Shown here: positions 1 to 6,688 of the stretch, in pieces
How the letters are laid out: each line of letters opens with the position of its first letter
Position numbering within the stretch: position 1 is the stretch's first letter
Assembly: GCA_964618405.1 (NCBI GenBank)
Contig: CAZUAY010000035.1
Coordinates: 1 to 19,331 of the forward strand
DNA length: 19,331 bases
Direction of reading: 5' to 3'
Source: JBBQIY01 sp964618405
Lineage (GTDB): Bacteria; Verrucomicrobiota; Kiritimatiellia; RFP12; UBA3636
Program-made: the position numbers and the translations under genes
The notes under the pieces: model-generated
What the model saw: only the letters and a program-made list of their open reading frames with translations
The model's database searches: none
What the model was told of the DNA's origin: nothing

Positions 1-1868
1 GGACAAACGTTTCGACTTTCCTCCACAAAGCCCTTCGATGAATTTGCCGAAGCGCTGGCATTAGGCGTCCGCACCGTGCCGGTCTTGATTGGCCCGCTTA
101 CCTTCCTTCAGCTTAGTAAGACACGCGAGCAAAGTGGATTCGATCGCTTTTCGCTGCGTCAGCAAATTATTCCGATTTACATCGAAGTCCTGCGGCGTCT
201 ACAAGCCCAAGGCGCGCAGTGGGTGCAGATCGATGAGCCAGTTCTGGGTCTTGATTTGACGCCCGAGCACCGCGCCGCGCTGCGTGACACCTACCAGCAA
301 ATCCGCGATGGCGTGCCGGGATTAAAGCTACTGCTGGCAACGTACTTTGGTGACATGCGCGACAATCTTTCCACCGCATGCTCCTTGCCAGTAGACATGA
401 TTCATTGCGATGTCGTGCGAGCGCCTCAGGAGCTCGACGCGTTGCTGGCCGCTTTGCCAGCAACGATGAAGCTTTCACTCGGCGTTGTGGACGGCCGGAA
501 TGTGTGGCGAAATGATTTCGATGCTTCTCTCGAGTTGATCCGAAAGGCAGAAGCTGCAATCGGCCGTGATCGACTCGTGATTTCGCCGTCTTGTTCGTTG
601 CTGCATTCACCGCACAGTTTAAACGACGAGAAGAAATTAAATCCCGAAATCAAGCTCTGGCTCGCGTTTGCCGATGAAAAACTGAAGGAAGTTGCAGCGC
701 TCGCTAAGCTTGTCAACGGCGATGACGCCAATGCTGCGCTGACCGAAAATCGCAAAGCCATCGCGAGTCGTCGACAGAGTTCACTCATTCACAACCCGTC
801 TGTGAAGGCGAAGGTCGGTGCCGTGGTTGCGAAAGACCTGAAGCGAAAAAGCGGTTTTACTGCGCGTTATGCGAAGCAGCAAGCACGATTCAATCTACCC
901 ATTCTCCCAATCACCGCCATCGGGTCATTCCCCCAAACGAAGGAAGTGCGCTCCGCCCGTGCACGTTTCAAGAGTGGTGAACTTTCCCTCGTTGGCTATG
1001 AACAGTTCCTGAAGGACGAGATCGCGGCGTGCGTTCGTCGTCAGGAAGATATCGGTCTTGATGTGCTGGTGCATGGCGAGTTTGAACGTACCGACATGGT
1101 CGAATATTTCGGCGAACAGCTCGCCGGATTCTGTTTCACCGAAAACGGATGGGTGCAGAGTTATGGCTCGCGATGTGTGAAACCACCCATCATCTTTGGT
1201 GACGTGCATCGCACCCATCCCATGACCGTTCGCTGGGCCAAGTTTGCCCAATCCTTAACGAGTAAGCCCATGAAGGGAATGCTTACGGGCCCCATCACGA
1301 TTCTCCAATGGAGCTTCGTCCGCGATGACCAGCCACGTAGCGAAACCGCCAAGCAGATTGGCCTTGCCTTGCGTGACGAAGTACTCGACCTCGAAGCGGC
1401 GGGCATTGGCATTATTCAGATTGACGAACCCGCCTTGCGTGAAGGCCTCCCGCTCCGCCGTGCGGACTGGGAAGCCTATCTGACATGGGCCGTCGATGCA
1501 TTTCGTCTCTCGGCCGGTGGCGTACGCGACGAGACGCAAATCCACACGCACATGTGCTATTGTGAGTTCGACGATATTTTCAGTAGCATTGCCGCACTCG
1601 ATGCGGATGTGATCTCGATCGAGACTTCTCGCTCGAACATGGAGTTGCTCGGCACATTCGCGCGCCTCCATTATCCGAACGCGATTGGACCCGGAGTCTG
1701 GGACATTCATTCGCCACGCGTCCCGTCGGCCGAAGAAATGCTCGGTCTGCTTCGCGCTGCGATTGACGTTATTCCAAAAGAATTGCTTTGGGTGAACCCG
1801 GACTGCGGACTCAAAACACGTCAGTGGGAGCAGGTTGTTCCCGCGTTGAAAAACTTGGTAGCAGCAGC
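1..1868 (+). CDS. metE: Cobalamin-independent methionine synthase MetE, 5' end missing, runs into assembly gap
   Basis: MetE transfers the methyl group of 5-methyltetrahydropteroyl-triglutamate to homocysteine, the last step of methionine synthesis without vitamin B12. The frame is open from base 1: the first codons read GQTFRL and continue into PVLIGPLTFLQLSK, matching about residue 128 onward of the E. coli enzyme (753 aa, from memory). The GTG at 76 is therefore internal. The zinc and homocysteine ligands are all present: His (1549-1551) and Cys (1555-1557) in HTHMCYC, Glu (1621-1623) in SIETSRS and Cys (1804-1806) in NPDCGLKTR. The last readable residues, ALKNLVAA, are normally within a few residues of the C terminus, so the true stop lies just inside the N run. 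About 622 codons are visible. The N-terminal part and any upstream control region are outside the window. Assignment is secure. Confidence 0.96.
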
Positions 1869-1968
1869 NNNNNNNNNNNNNNNNNNNNNNNNNNNNNNNN
1901 NNNNNNNNNNNNNNNNNNNNNNNNNNNNNNNNNNNNNNNNNNNNNNNNNNNNNNNNNNNNNNNNNNNN
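1869..1968. other. Assembly gap, 100 N
   Basis: Exactly 100 N. This is the conventional placeholder for a scaffold join of unknown length, so the true distance and content between metE and the next gene are unknown. The reading frame stays open across it only because 100 unknown bases contain no visible stop. Confidence 0.99.
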
Positions 1969-2460
1969 TTCAAGCGCCAGTTGCCGGATCTTCCGATCGG
2001 CACTGCGTTCCAAATCGAAGGGCCTAGCGGTAGTTTTACCTTGCACAACAACCCAGCGCGCGCTGCCGTTTTCCTCGTGGGCGGAATCGGCATTACGCCG
2101 GTGCGTAGCATCCTGTTCCGCGCAGCACAAGACAAGTTGCCGCAACGCATTGTTGTCTTTTATTCCAACCGCAACCCCGAAAGTTCTGCGTTCCTCGAGG
2201 ACTTGACCGTTCTGCAAAAGGACAACCCCAATTACACGCTCGTCGCCACTATGACTGACATGGAAAAGGCGAATCCTGTGTGGAAGGGTGAAACAGAAAT
2301 GATCGGCCCAGAGTTGTTGGCAAAATACCTGCCTGGACTTCCTTCGCCGATCTACTATGTTGTCGGTCCTCCTGGAATGGTCAATGGCGTACGCGAGATG
2401 CTCGTGAAAACTGGCGTCGATGAGGACGATATCCGCAGCGAAGATTTTGATGGATACTAA
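1969..2460 (+). CDS. FNR-like flavin oxidoreductase, C-terminal NAD(P)-binding part only
   Basis: The 163 visible residues are the NAD(P)-binding half of a ferredoxin-NADP reductase-like protein, which moves electrons between NAD(P)H and a partner through FAD. Visible features are FQIEGPSGSF (end of the flavin domain), VFLVGGIGITPVRSI (pyridine nucleotide binding), IVVFYSNRNPESSAF, YYVVGPPGMV and the terminal RSEDFDGY, an acidic-aromatic ending typical of this family. The FAD-binding N-terminal half, and any fused ferredoxin or globin domain, would lie inside the gap, so subfamily and partner cannot be decided. The stop codon overlaps the likely alkA start by 11 bases, suggesting one transcript with the next two genes. 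It is not part of MetE despite the continuous frame through the N run. Confidence 0.87.
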   Translation, partial: FKRQLPDLPIGTAFQIEGPSGSFTLHNNPARAAVFLVGGIGITPVRSILFRAAQDKLPQRIVVFYSNRNPESSAFLEDLTVLQKDNPNYTLVATMTDMEKANPVWKGETEMIGPELLAKYLPGLPSPIYYVVGPPGMVNGVREMLVKTGVDEDDIRSEDFDGY

Positions 2461-3373
2461 ATTTACCATCACGCCCATCGCCCCATTCCGTCTTGATATG
2501 ACGGCGTGGGTGCTGAAGCGTCGGCCGTCCAACGATGTCGATCGGTGGGATGGTCAGACGTACCGGCGGACCTTGTGGTTAAGTGGCGAGCTTGTCGAAA
2601 TGAGCGTGACACAAGTTGGGGCAACAAATGCACCGAGTCTCGAGGTCACGATCGAGGGGCCGAACGTGACAGACGAGATGAAGGCCTCGGGCACAATGGC
2701 ACTGGAGCGGTTATTGGGAACACAGATTGATCTCGAACCCTTCTATCAATTTGTGGCGAATGACGATAGGCTTGGCCCTCTCGCCGAGCGATTCCGCGGC
2801 TTTAAGCCAACGCGTTTTCTTACCCCGTTCGAGTCAGTCGCCAACGCCATCGCTTGTCAGCAGCTCTCATTGAGTCTCGGCATCATCCTTTTGAATCGTG
2901 TTGCAAAACATTTTGGTGCCGCTCACAAAGGCTCAACGGGGATTACCTACGCATTTCCGCAACCGAAGGACTTTATGCGCCGACAGGCCCTCACATTTCG
3001 CAAGCTGGGGTTCAGCCTGCAGAAAGGCCGCTCACTCATCGAGCTCGCACGCTCGTGCCGCACCGGTGCATTCGATGTAGACGTGCTGGATCCACTCGAC
3101 AACGCGATCGTTACTGAGCGGCTCCTCGCCTTGCGCGGCGTGGGACGCTGGACTGCAGAATACGTCTTGTTGCGCGGCATGGCTCGACTCGACGTCTTCC
3201 CCGGTGATGATGTTGGCGCGCGCAACAACTTGCGTCGCTGGCTGAATCTCGAGACCCCATTAGACTATGACGGCGTTCGTCGCATTCTTGCGCCGTGGGA
3301 GCCGTATACAGGTCTCATCTTCTTTCATTTACTGCTCGACAACTTGGCGATGACTAAGAAAATTACGCCATGA
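2450..3373 (+). CDS. alkA: AlkA-type DNA-3-methyladenine glycosylase (HhH-GPD family)
   Basis: AlkA-type glycosylases excise alkylated bases in base-excision repair. From the ATG at 2450 the protein has 307 residues. An N-terminal AlkA-like part (about 1-120) is followed by the helical HhH-GPD core. Markers are VANAIACQQLSL near residue 130, the helix-hairpin-helix ALRGVGRWTAEY near 227-238, and LDVFPGDD near 247-254, whose final Asp (D254) fits the position of the catalytic Asp238 of E. coli AlkA. An in-frame ATG at 2420 would add 10 residues (MRTISAAKIL) lying wholly within the previous gene. 2450 is preferred because family-like sequence begins there, although no strong ribosome site is seen. 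The stop overlaps the next start as ATGA, so the downstream DUF488 gene is probably translationally coupled. Confidence 0.88.
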   Translation: MDTKFTITPIAPFRLDMTAWVLKRRPSNDVDRWDGQTYRRTLWLSGELVEMSVTQVGATNAPSLEVTIEGPNVTDEMKASGTMALERLLGTQIDLEPFYQFVANDDRLGPLAERFRGFKPTRFLTPFESVANAIACQQLSLSLGIILLNRVAKHFGAAHKGSTGITYAFPQPKDFMRRQALTFRKLGFSLQKGRSLIELARSCRTGAFDVDVLDPLDNAIVTERLLALRGVGRWTAEYVLLRGMARLDVFPGDDVGARNNLRRWLNLETPLDYDGVRRILAPWEPYTGLIFFHLLLDNLAMTKKITP

Positions 3374-3918
3374 ATCCTCCCTTACAATCACCCGGCACCG
3401 TGTTGACGGTCGGCCATTCAACCCAACCGATTGCTGAATTCATTCAGTTGCTTCAAGCGCATGAGGTGACGCGTGTGGCGGACGTGCGCACCGTGCCGCG
3501 CTCGCGACATAATCCGCAGTTTAATCGCGATGCCTTACCGGCTTCGTTGGAAGCTGAAGGGATCGGCTATATTCATCTTGCGGGCCTTGGCGGATTACGC
3601 CATACCAACAAAGAGTCTATCAACACAGCTTGGCGCAACGCCTCATTTCGTGGGTACGCTGACTACATGCAAACGCCCGAATTTGAAGCGGCGTTGAACG
3701 AGTTAATTGAGTTGACGACTCGAGATCGCGTTGCGTTAATGTGCGCGGAGGCCGTTCCGTGGCGCTGTCATCGCTCGCTGATCGCTGATGCGTTGCTGGT
3801 CCGTGGAATTCCCGTTGAAGACATCATGAGCGTGACGCACCGACAAGTTCATAAGCTTACCCCCTTTGCTCAGGTAACGGGCACGCACATTGTTTATACA
3901 GAAGAGAAAAAAGCTTAA
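3370..3918 (+). CDS. DUF488 family protein
   Basis: 182 residues with the three conserved blocks of DUF488: TVGHST (13-18), ADVRTVPRSRHNPQF (about 37-51) and LMCAEAVPWRCHRSLIADAL (about 123-142), the last with the Cys and the CHR triplet usual in the family. Biochemical function is not established. The histidine/cysteine blocks suggest an enzyme or a nucleic-acid-related role, and here it sits directly behind a DNA glycosylase with a 4-base ATGA overlap. Its stop TAA overlaps the stop of the convergent gene inside a single TTAA (3915-3918), so there is no room for a dedicated terminator. Co-transcription with the flavin oxidoreductase fragment and alkA is inferred from the overlaps. Confidence 0.9.
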   Translation: MNPPLQSPGTVLTVGHSTQPIAEFIQLLQAHEVTRVADVRTVPRSRHNPQFNRDALPASLEAEGIGYIHLAGLGGLRHTNKESINTAWRNASFRGYADYMQTPEFEAALNELIELTTRDRVALMCAEAVPWRCHRSLIADALLVRGIPVEDIMSVTHRQVHKLTPFAQVTGTHIVYTEEKKA

Positions 3919-4829
3919 AGCGTAGCTTCCGCGATTTGGGAACAAGCCGCGTTCATCGCGAGACAGGTTTCGCGAGTTAGCGTGGTGTCTCCGTCGCTAG
4001 CATTCGCACACAGGCTATCGCTGGAAAGGATCAGAAGTCGCCCTTGAACGCAGAGATCAAAATAACGTCCGTTAGGCTTGAAAAGCGGCGGAAAGCCATT
4101 TGGTTTTATTAAGATAACATCGCCAACAGGTGCATCAAGAATGGCTTTTGCAATTTCGCGTTCGCCCGGTGAAATGAAGGGCGAAACAAAAACCACCCCT
4201 AGTGCAGCCTCTGCAAGAACATTTTCTTGTAGGGCAGCGATTTCTGTAGGCGGGGCTCTCCGTGAAACGCGAATGGCGTGTTTCTCTGGGCGATCAAGAA
4301 GGAATCGGTTGCCGTAACCGTCCCACTGCTGTCCAGAGGGGATTGCACGATGGCTCATGTTGACGACCTTTCGGAACAAGTCAGGATGTTCTTTTTTGAG
4401 GCAATAACGGCGCGGGTTGTCCATAATATAGCGTGTAAAGGCTGGCAATGTACCGCGCCGCCAAACACAGCGGTCGTTATAGCCAGGGCTCCAAAGCGTG
4501 AACGCCGGATTCGCGTAGTGTTTGCGGAGCGCACTCGTACACTGTGATTTGAAGGCACGAACGGCAACGCCGAGAGGTTCTTCCATACGCTCGGTAACGC
4601 GCAAAATCCCGTGTAGGTGGTCCGGCATGATACAAAGCGTTGAAACGGCTATTTTCGGATAATCTTCTGCAATGCGTTGCCAGTGTTTGTAAACAAGCCA
4701 ACCCTCGGGAGTAAGTGTCGAGGCATTGTTTTCACAAACAGCAAATAGTGGCCGTCGCTCATACGTAGTAATGGTCACCATGTAGAACGCCGGTGCACGG
4801 TAGTCTTGAAATGGAGATCGAAAGATCAT
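3915..4829 (-). CDS. REP-associated tyrosine transposase-like (HUH/Y1) protein with C-terminal DprA/SLOG-like domain
   Basis: From the ATG at 4829 the protein has 304 residues. Residues 1-145 are a Y1 HUH nuclease of the IS200-like/RAYT type: YMVTITTYERRPLFA (16-30), the metal-binding HUH motif CIMPDHLHGIL (His71, His73) and RYIMDNPRRY (133-142). The family's catalytic Tyr is probably in or just before this last block, but I cannot fix which one. Residues about 170-270 are not transposase-like. They read GNRFLLDRPEK, a VSRR strand, then GVVFVSPFISPGEREIAKAI and NGFPPLFKPNGRYFD, with GRLLILSS last. This order resembles the Rossmann-like DprA/SLOG fold (inference). An in-frame GTG at 4949 would add 40 residues with no family character and two hairpins lie in that stretch, so I prefer 4829. 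Neither start has a clear ribosome site. It is convergent with DUF488 and follows dsdA on the same strand. Confidence 0.82.
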   Translation of the reverse strand: MIFRSPFQDYRAPAFYMVTITTYERRPLFAVCENNASTLTPEGWLVYKHWQRIAEDYPKIAVSTLCIMPDHLHGILRVTERMEEPLGVAVRAFKSQCTSALRKHYANPAFTLWSPGYNDRCVWRRGTLPAFTRYIMDNPRRYCLKKEHPDLFRKVVNMSHRAIPSGQQWDGYGNRFLLDRPEKHAIRVSRRAPPTEIAALQENVLAEAALGVVFVSPFISPGEREIAKAILDAPVGDVILIKPNGFPPLFKPNGRYFDLCVQGRLLILSSDSLCANASDGDTTLTRETCLAMNAACSQIAEATL

Positions 4830-4838
4830 GGCGAGGGT

Positions 4839-4857
4839 GGAGGCCGCGTGAACGCGG
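4839..4857 (+). repeat. REP-like hairpin with GGAG foot
   Basis: GGAG (4839-4842) is followed by the hairpin CCGCG-TGAA-CGCGG (stems 4844-4848 and 4853-4857). It lies 10 bases upstream of the preferred transposase start on the opposite strand. The core GCGTGAACGC (4846-4855) recurs inverted at 4942-4951 and once more inside the gene at 4496-4505. A tetranucleotide foot plus a short hairpin is the general plan of REP elements served by RAYT proteins. Confidence 0.5.
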
Positions 4858-4939
4858 AAGCTGCTACTGAATAAGCGGAGTGAGGAAAGGACTTCGAAAA
4901 AGAGTGCTGAGAGTAAAAATATCGATCCAGTTTTAGTGT

Positions 4940-4953
4940 CGGCGTTCACGCCG
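4940..4953 (-). repeat. Inverted partner REP-like hairpin
   Basis: CGGCG-TTCA-CGCCG, 5-bp stems 4940-4944 and 4949-4953 with a 4-base loop. Read on the minus strand its core is GCGTGAACGC, identical to the hairpin core at 4846-4855 in opposite orientation, so the two form an inverted pair around the 5' region of the transposase-like gene. No GGAG or GTAG foot is evident on this copy. Confidence 0.45.
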
Positions 4954-4985
4954 CATCACGTGAGTGGGTTTCATCGTTAGAGTAC

Positions 4986-6383
4986 TTATTGCTCCGCTGC
5001 CATCCGCCGGAATTTTTCGTGCTGTTCCTGCGGCACAAACAAGCCACCGGTCGTCCAGATAATGTGCGTCGCTTGCGCGAGGTGATCAACCAAACCGTGG
5101 CTGCGAAAATAGTCGTGCCCAGCGTCGGAGGAGCAGAGCAGTTTTGGTATGGCACATCCAGCGGCGGCAGAGGGTTCGACTTCGAGACCTTCTGTTTCAT
5201 ACATCTTGAGCAGATACCGATACAGATCGTGATCTTCCATCGTACAACAGCCACTGAGAATCGGTTCCATCAGTTGGCCAATAAAGCGTGATGGAGTCGA
5301 AACGGCAAGCCCATCGGCGTCGGTTTTGAGCTTGAGCCCGAGGCTGTAGATGGAGATATCCGAGTGCTGCCCGCTGAGCATACCGAGCAACATGCACGGA
5401 GCCTGCGTGGGTTCTACGAAGAAGCTGTGCACCGCATCGCCAAACACATGTCGGGCCGCGAAGGCGATACCACCTGGTGCGCCGCCCACGCCGCAGGGAA
5501 GATGAATAAATAGCGGATGTTCGGCATCGACAACCACGCCAGCTTCGGTCAATTGACGCTTCAGACGAGGCACGGCGCAGGCGTATCCAAGGAACAATTC
5601 GATGGAGTTCTCGTCGTCAATAAAGTGCTTGTACGGATCCTCGGCTGCTGCCGCTCGGGCGACGACGCAGGCTGCCGTGTAATCACTAGCGTACTCGACG
5701 ACACGGACGCCACGTTTGCGTAGACGCTCTTTCTTCCATTCCTTGGCTTCTGCTGACATGTGTACCGAAACCTGAAAGCCGAGCGAAGATCCGGTGATGC
5801 CGATGCTCAAGCCGAGATTTCCCGTACTACCAACGCTGAGCTCGTAGTCCTTAAACAACGCGCGCGCTTCGGCACTGGCTAGCTTGCGATAGTCGTCCTC
5901 TTGGCTCGTGAGCAGTCCACGCTCAAGCGCCACACGCTCGGCAAAGTGCAACACGGCATAGATCCCACCCCGAGCCTTGATCGAGCCTGCCACAGGCAGG
6001 GCATGATCGGTCTTCACAAAGAGGCGACCACAATTCCGCGGCAAAATCTGCTCCGCCAGCTTGGGCGTGGGCAGTAGTGGGGATTCAATAATGCCGGCTG
6101 ATTCCTCTAATTCTGGGAAGAGAGTTTCTAGCAACGGAGCGAAGCGCTGCCAGCGCGCTTCGGCATCAGCAATGTCATTCGCGCTGACCGGTAGCGTGTC
6201 CAGGCAAGCGGCTGCCGGTTTCCACTTCGGGTTAATCCATAAAAAAGGCTCCGCCTGACGAAGGTGATGATAGGCATCCTCGGCAGACGCCGAGGTGTCC
6301 ATTTTAACGTTAGTGCGCGGCTTGTCGGGCGACTTTTCTTGCAAATCGTTCGTTGGTGAAATTCCTTGTTGTGGCAGTTTCAT
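4986..6383 (-). CDS. dsdA: D-serine dehydratase (D-serine ammonia-lyase)
   Basis: DsdA is a PLP enzyme that converts D-serine to pyruvate and ammonia, giving both detoxification and a carbon and nitrogen source. The match runs full length: FLWINPKW, AGIIESPLL, the PLP lysine in PVAGSIKARGG (Lys136), the phosphate-binding SVGSTGNLGLSIG (about 183-195), VSVHMSAEAKEWKK, HFIDDENS, LPCGVGGAPGG, EPTQAPCMLLG and THIIWTTGG. From the ATG at 6383 it has 465 residues, about 23 more than E. coli DsdA. The first 27 are polar and unlike the family, and Met28 (codon 6300-6302) would give 438 residues. The 6383 start has a weak AGAAG-like ribosome site, Met28 has none, so the start is open. No adjacent dsdC-type regulator or dsdX-type permease is present. 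A candidate promoter lies at 6432-6460. Confidence 0.95.
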   Translation of the reverse strand: MKLPQQGISPTNDLQEKSPDKPRTNVKMDTSASAEDAYHHLRQAEPFLWINPKWKPAAACLDTLPVSANDIADAEARWQRFAPLLETLFPELEESAGIIESPLLPTPKLAEQILPRNCGRLFVKTDHALPVAGSIKARGGIYAVLHFAERVALERGLLTSQEDDYRKLASAEARALFKDYELSVGSTGNLGLSIGITGSSLGFQVSVHMSAEAKEWKKERLRKRGVRVVEYASDYTAACVVARAAAAEDPYKHFIDDENSIELFLGYACAVPRLKRQLTEAGVVVDAEHPLFIHLPCGVGGAPGGIAFAARHVFGDAVHSFFVEPTQAPCMLLGMLSGQHSDISIYSLGLKLKTDADGLAVSTPSRFIGQLMEPILSGCCTMEDHDLYRYLLKMYETEGLEVEPSAAAGCAIPKLLCSSDAGHDYFRSHGLVDHLAQATHIIWTTGGLFVPQEQHEKFRRMAAEQ

Positions 6384-6431
6384 GTTCAGGCTTCTATTCT
6401 CAATTAAAGGGTTATGAATTTCTAGGAATGA

Positions 6432-6460
6432 ATTATCACATGCTTAGACGTACAAGTAAA
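6432..6460 (-). promoter_or_regulatory. Candidate sigma-70 promoter for dsdA
   Basis: On the minus strand: -35 TTTACT (6460-6455), a 17-base spacer, -10 GATAAT (6437-6432) preceded by TGT as an extended -10. Initiation near 6425 would give a leader of roughly 40 bases before the ATG at 6383. Sequence match only. Confidence 0.45.
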
Positions 6461-6621
6461 CAAACGGATAAAAACATCAAAAAAAAAGATAGTTTACCTA
6501 ATATTCAAATCAAAGTCATCAGAAAATCCGATGATGCAAAAAAACATCAAAAACAAAAAATAGCCTCTTTTCTCGTTTTTCTCTCTAAAACTTCGGAAAA
6601 GTAGGCCTGCGCTTTTCCGTC

Positions 6622-6651
6622 TTCACATTGCCTACCATTTCGTGGTATATT
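6622..6651 (+). promoter_or_regulatory. Candidate sigma-70 promoter for the tig-clpP-clpX-lpxC row
   Basis: -35 TTCACA (6622-6627, 5 of 6), an 18-base spacer, -10 TATATT (6646-6651, 5 of 6) preceded by TGG, an extended -10. Predicted initiation is about 6658, about 30 bases upstream of the tig ATG. No heat-shock or CIRCE-like element is visible. Confidence 0.6.
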
Positions 6652-6688
6652 AAGACCTCCGATTTTATCAACCCAAAGCAACCTCGTA

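Larger units (their letters stand above)
6384..6688. promoter_or_regulatory. AT-rich divergent promoter region between dsdA and tig
   Basis: 305 bases without a convincing gene, clearly more AT-rich than its surroundings and full of A runs. It holds a candidate promoter for each flanking gene (listed separately), a 14-base direct repeat AAAAACATCAAAAA (6470-6483 and 6540-6553), and an 8-bp hairpin CGGAAAAG/CTTTTCCG (6594-6601 and 6612-6619). The hairpin has no T run and lies just upstream of the tig promoter. Confidence 0.75.

Noticed and set aside
76..2460. A single 794-residue protein joining MetE and a flavin reductase
   Set aside because: It crosses 100 N of unknown length, MetE ends naturally at the gap and the reductase lacks its FAD half. 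Annotated as two partial genes.
6353..6604. Lysine-rich small open frame (83 residues from GTG, or 59 from the ATG at 6428) in the dsdA-tig gap
   Set aside because: Its Lys/Gln-rich composition follows from the AT-rich DNA, it overlaps the candidate dsdA promoter, and its only purine-rich site directly abuts the ATG with no spacing. No family resemblance.
6594..6619. Hairpin CGGAAAAG/CTTTTCCG as an intrinsic terminator
   Set aside because: No T run follows on either strand and no gene ends beside it. It lies at the tig promoter, so it was kept only as a regulatory-region detail.
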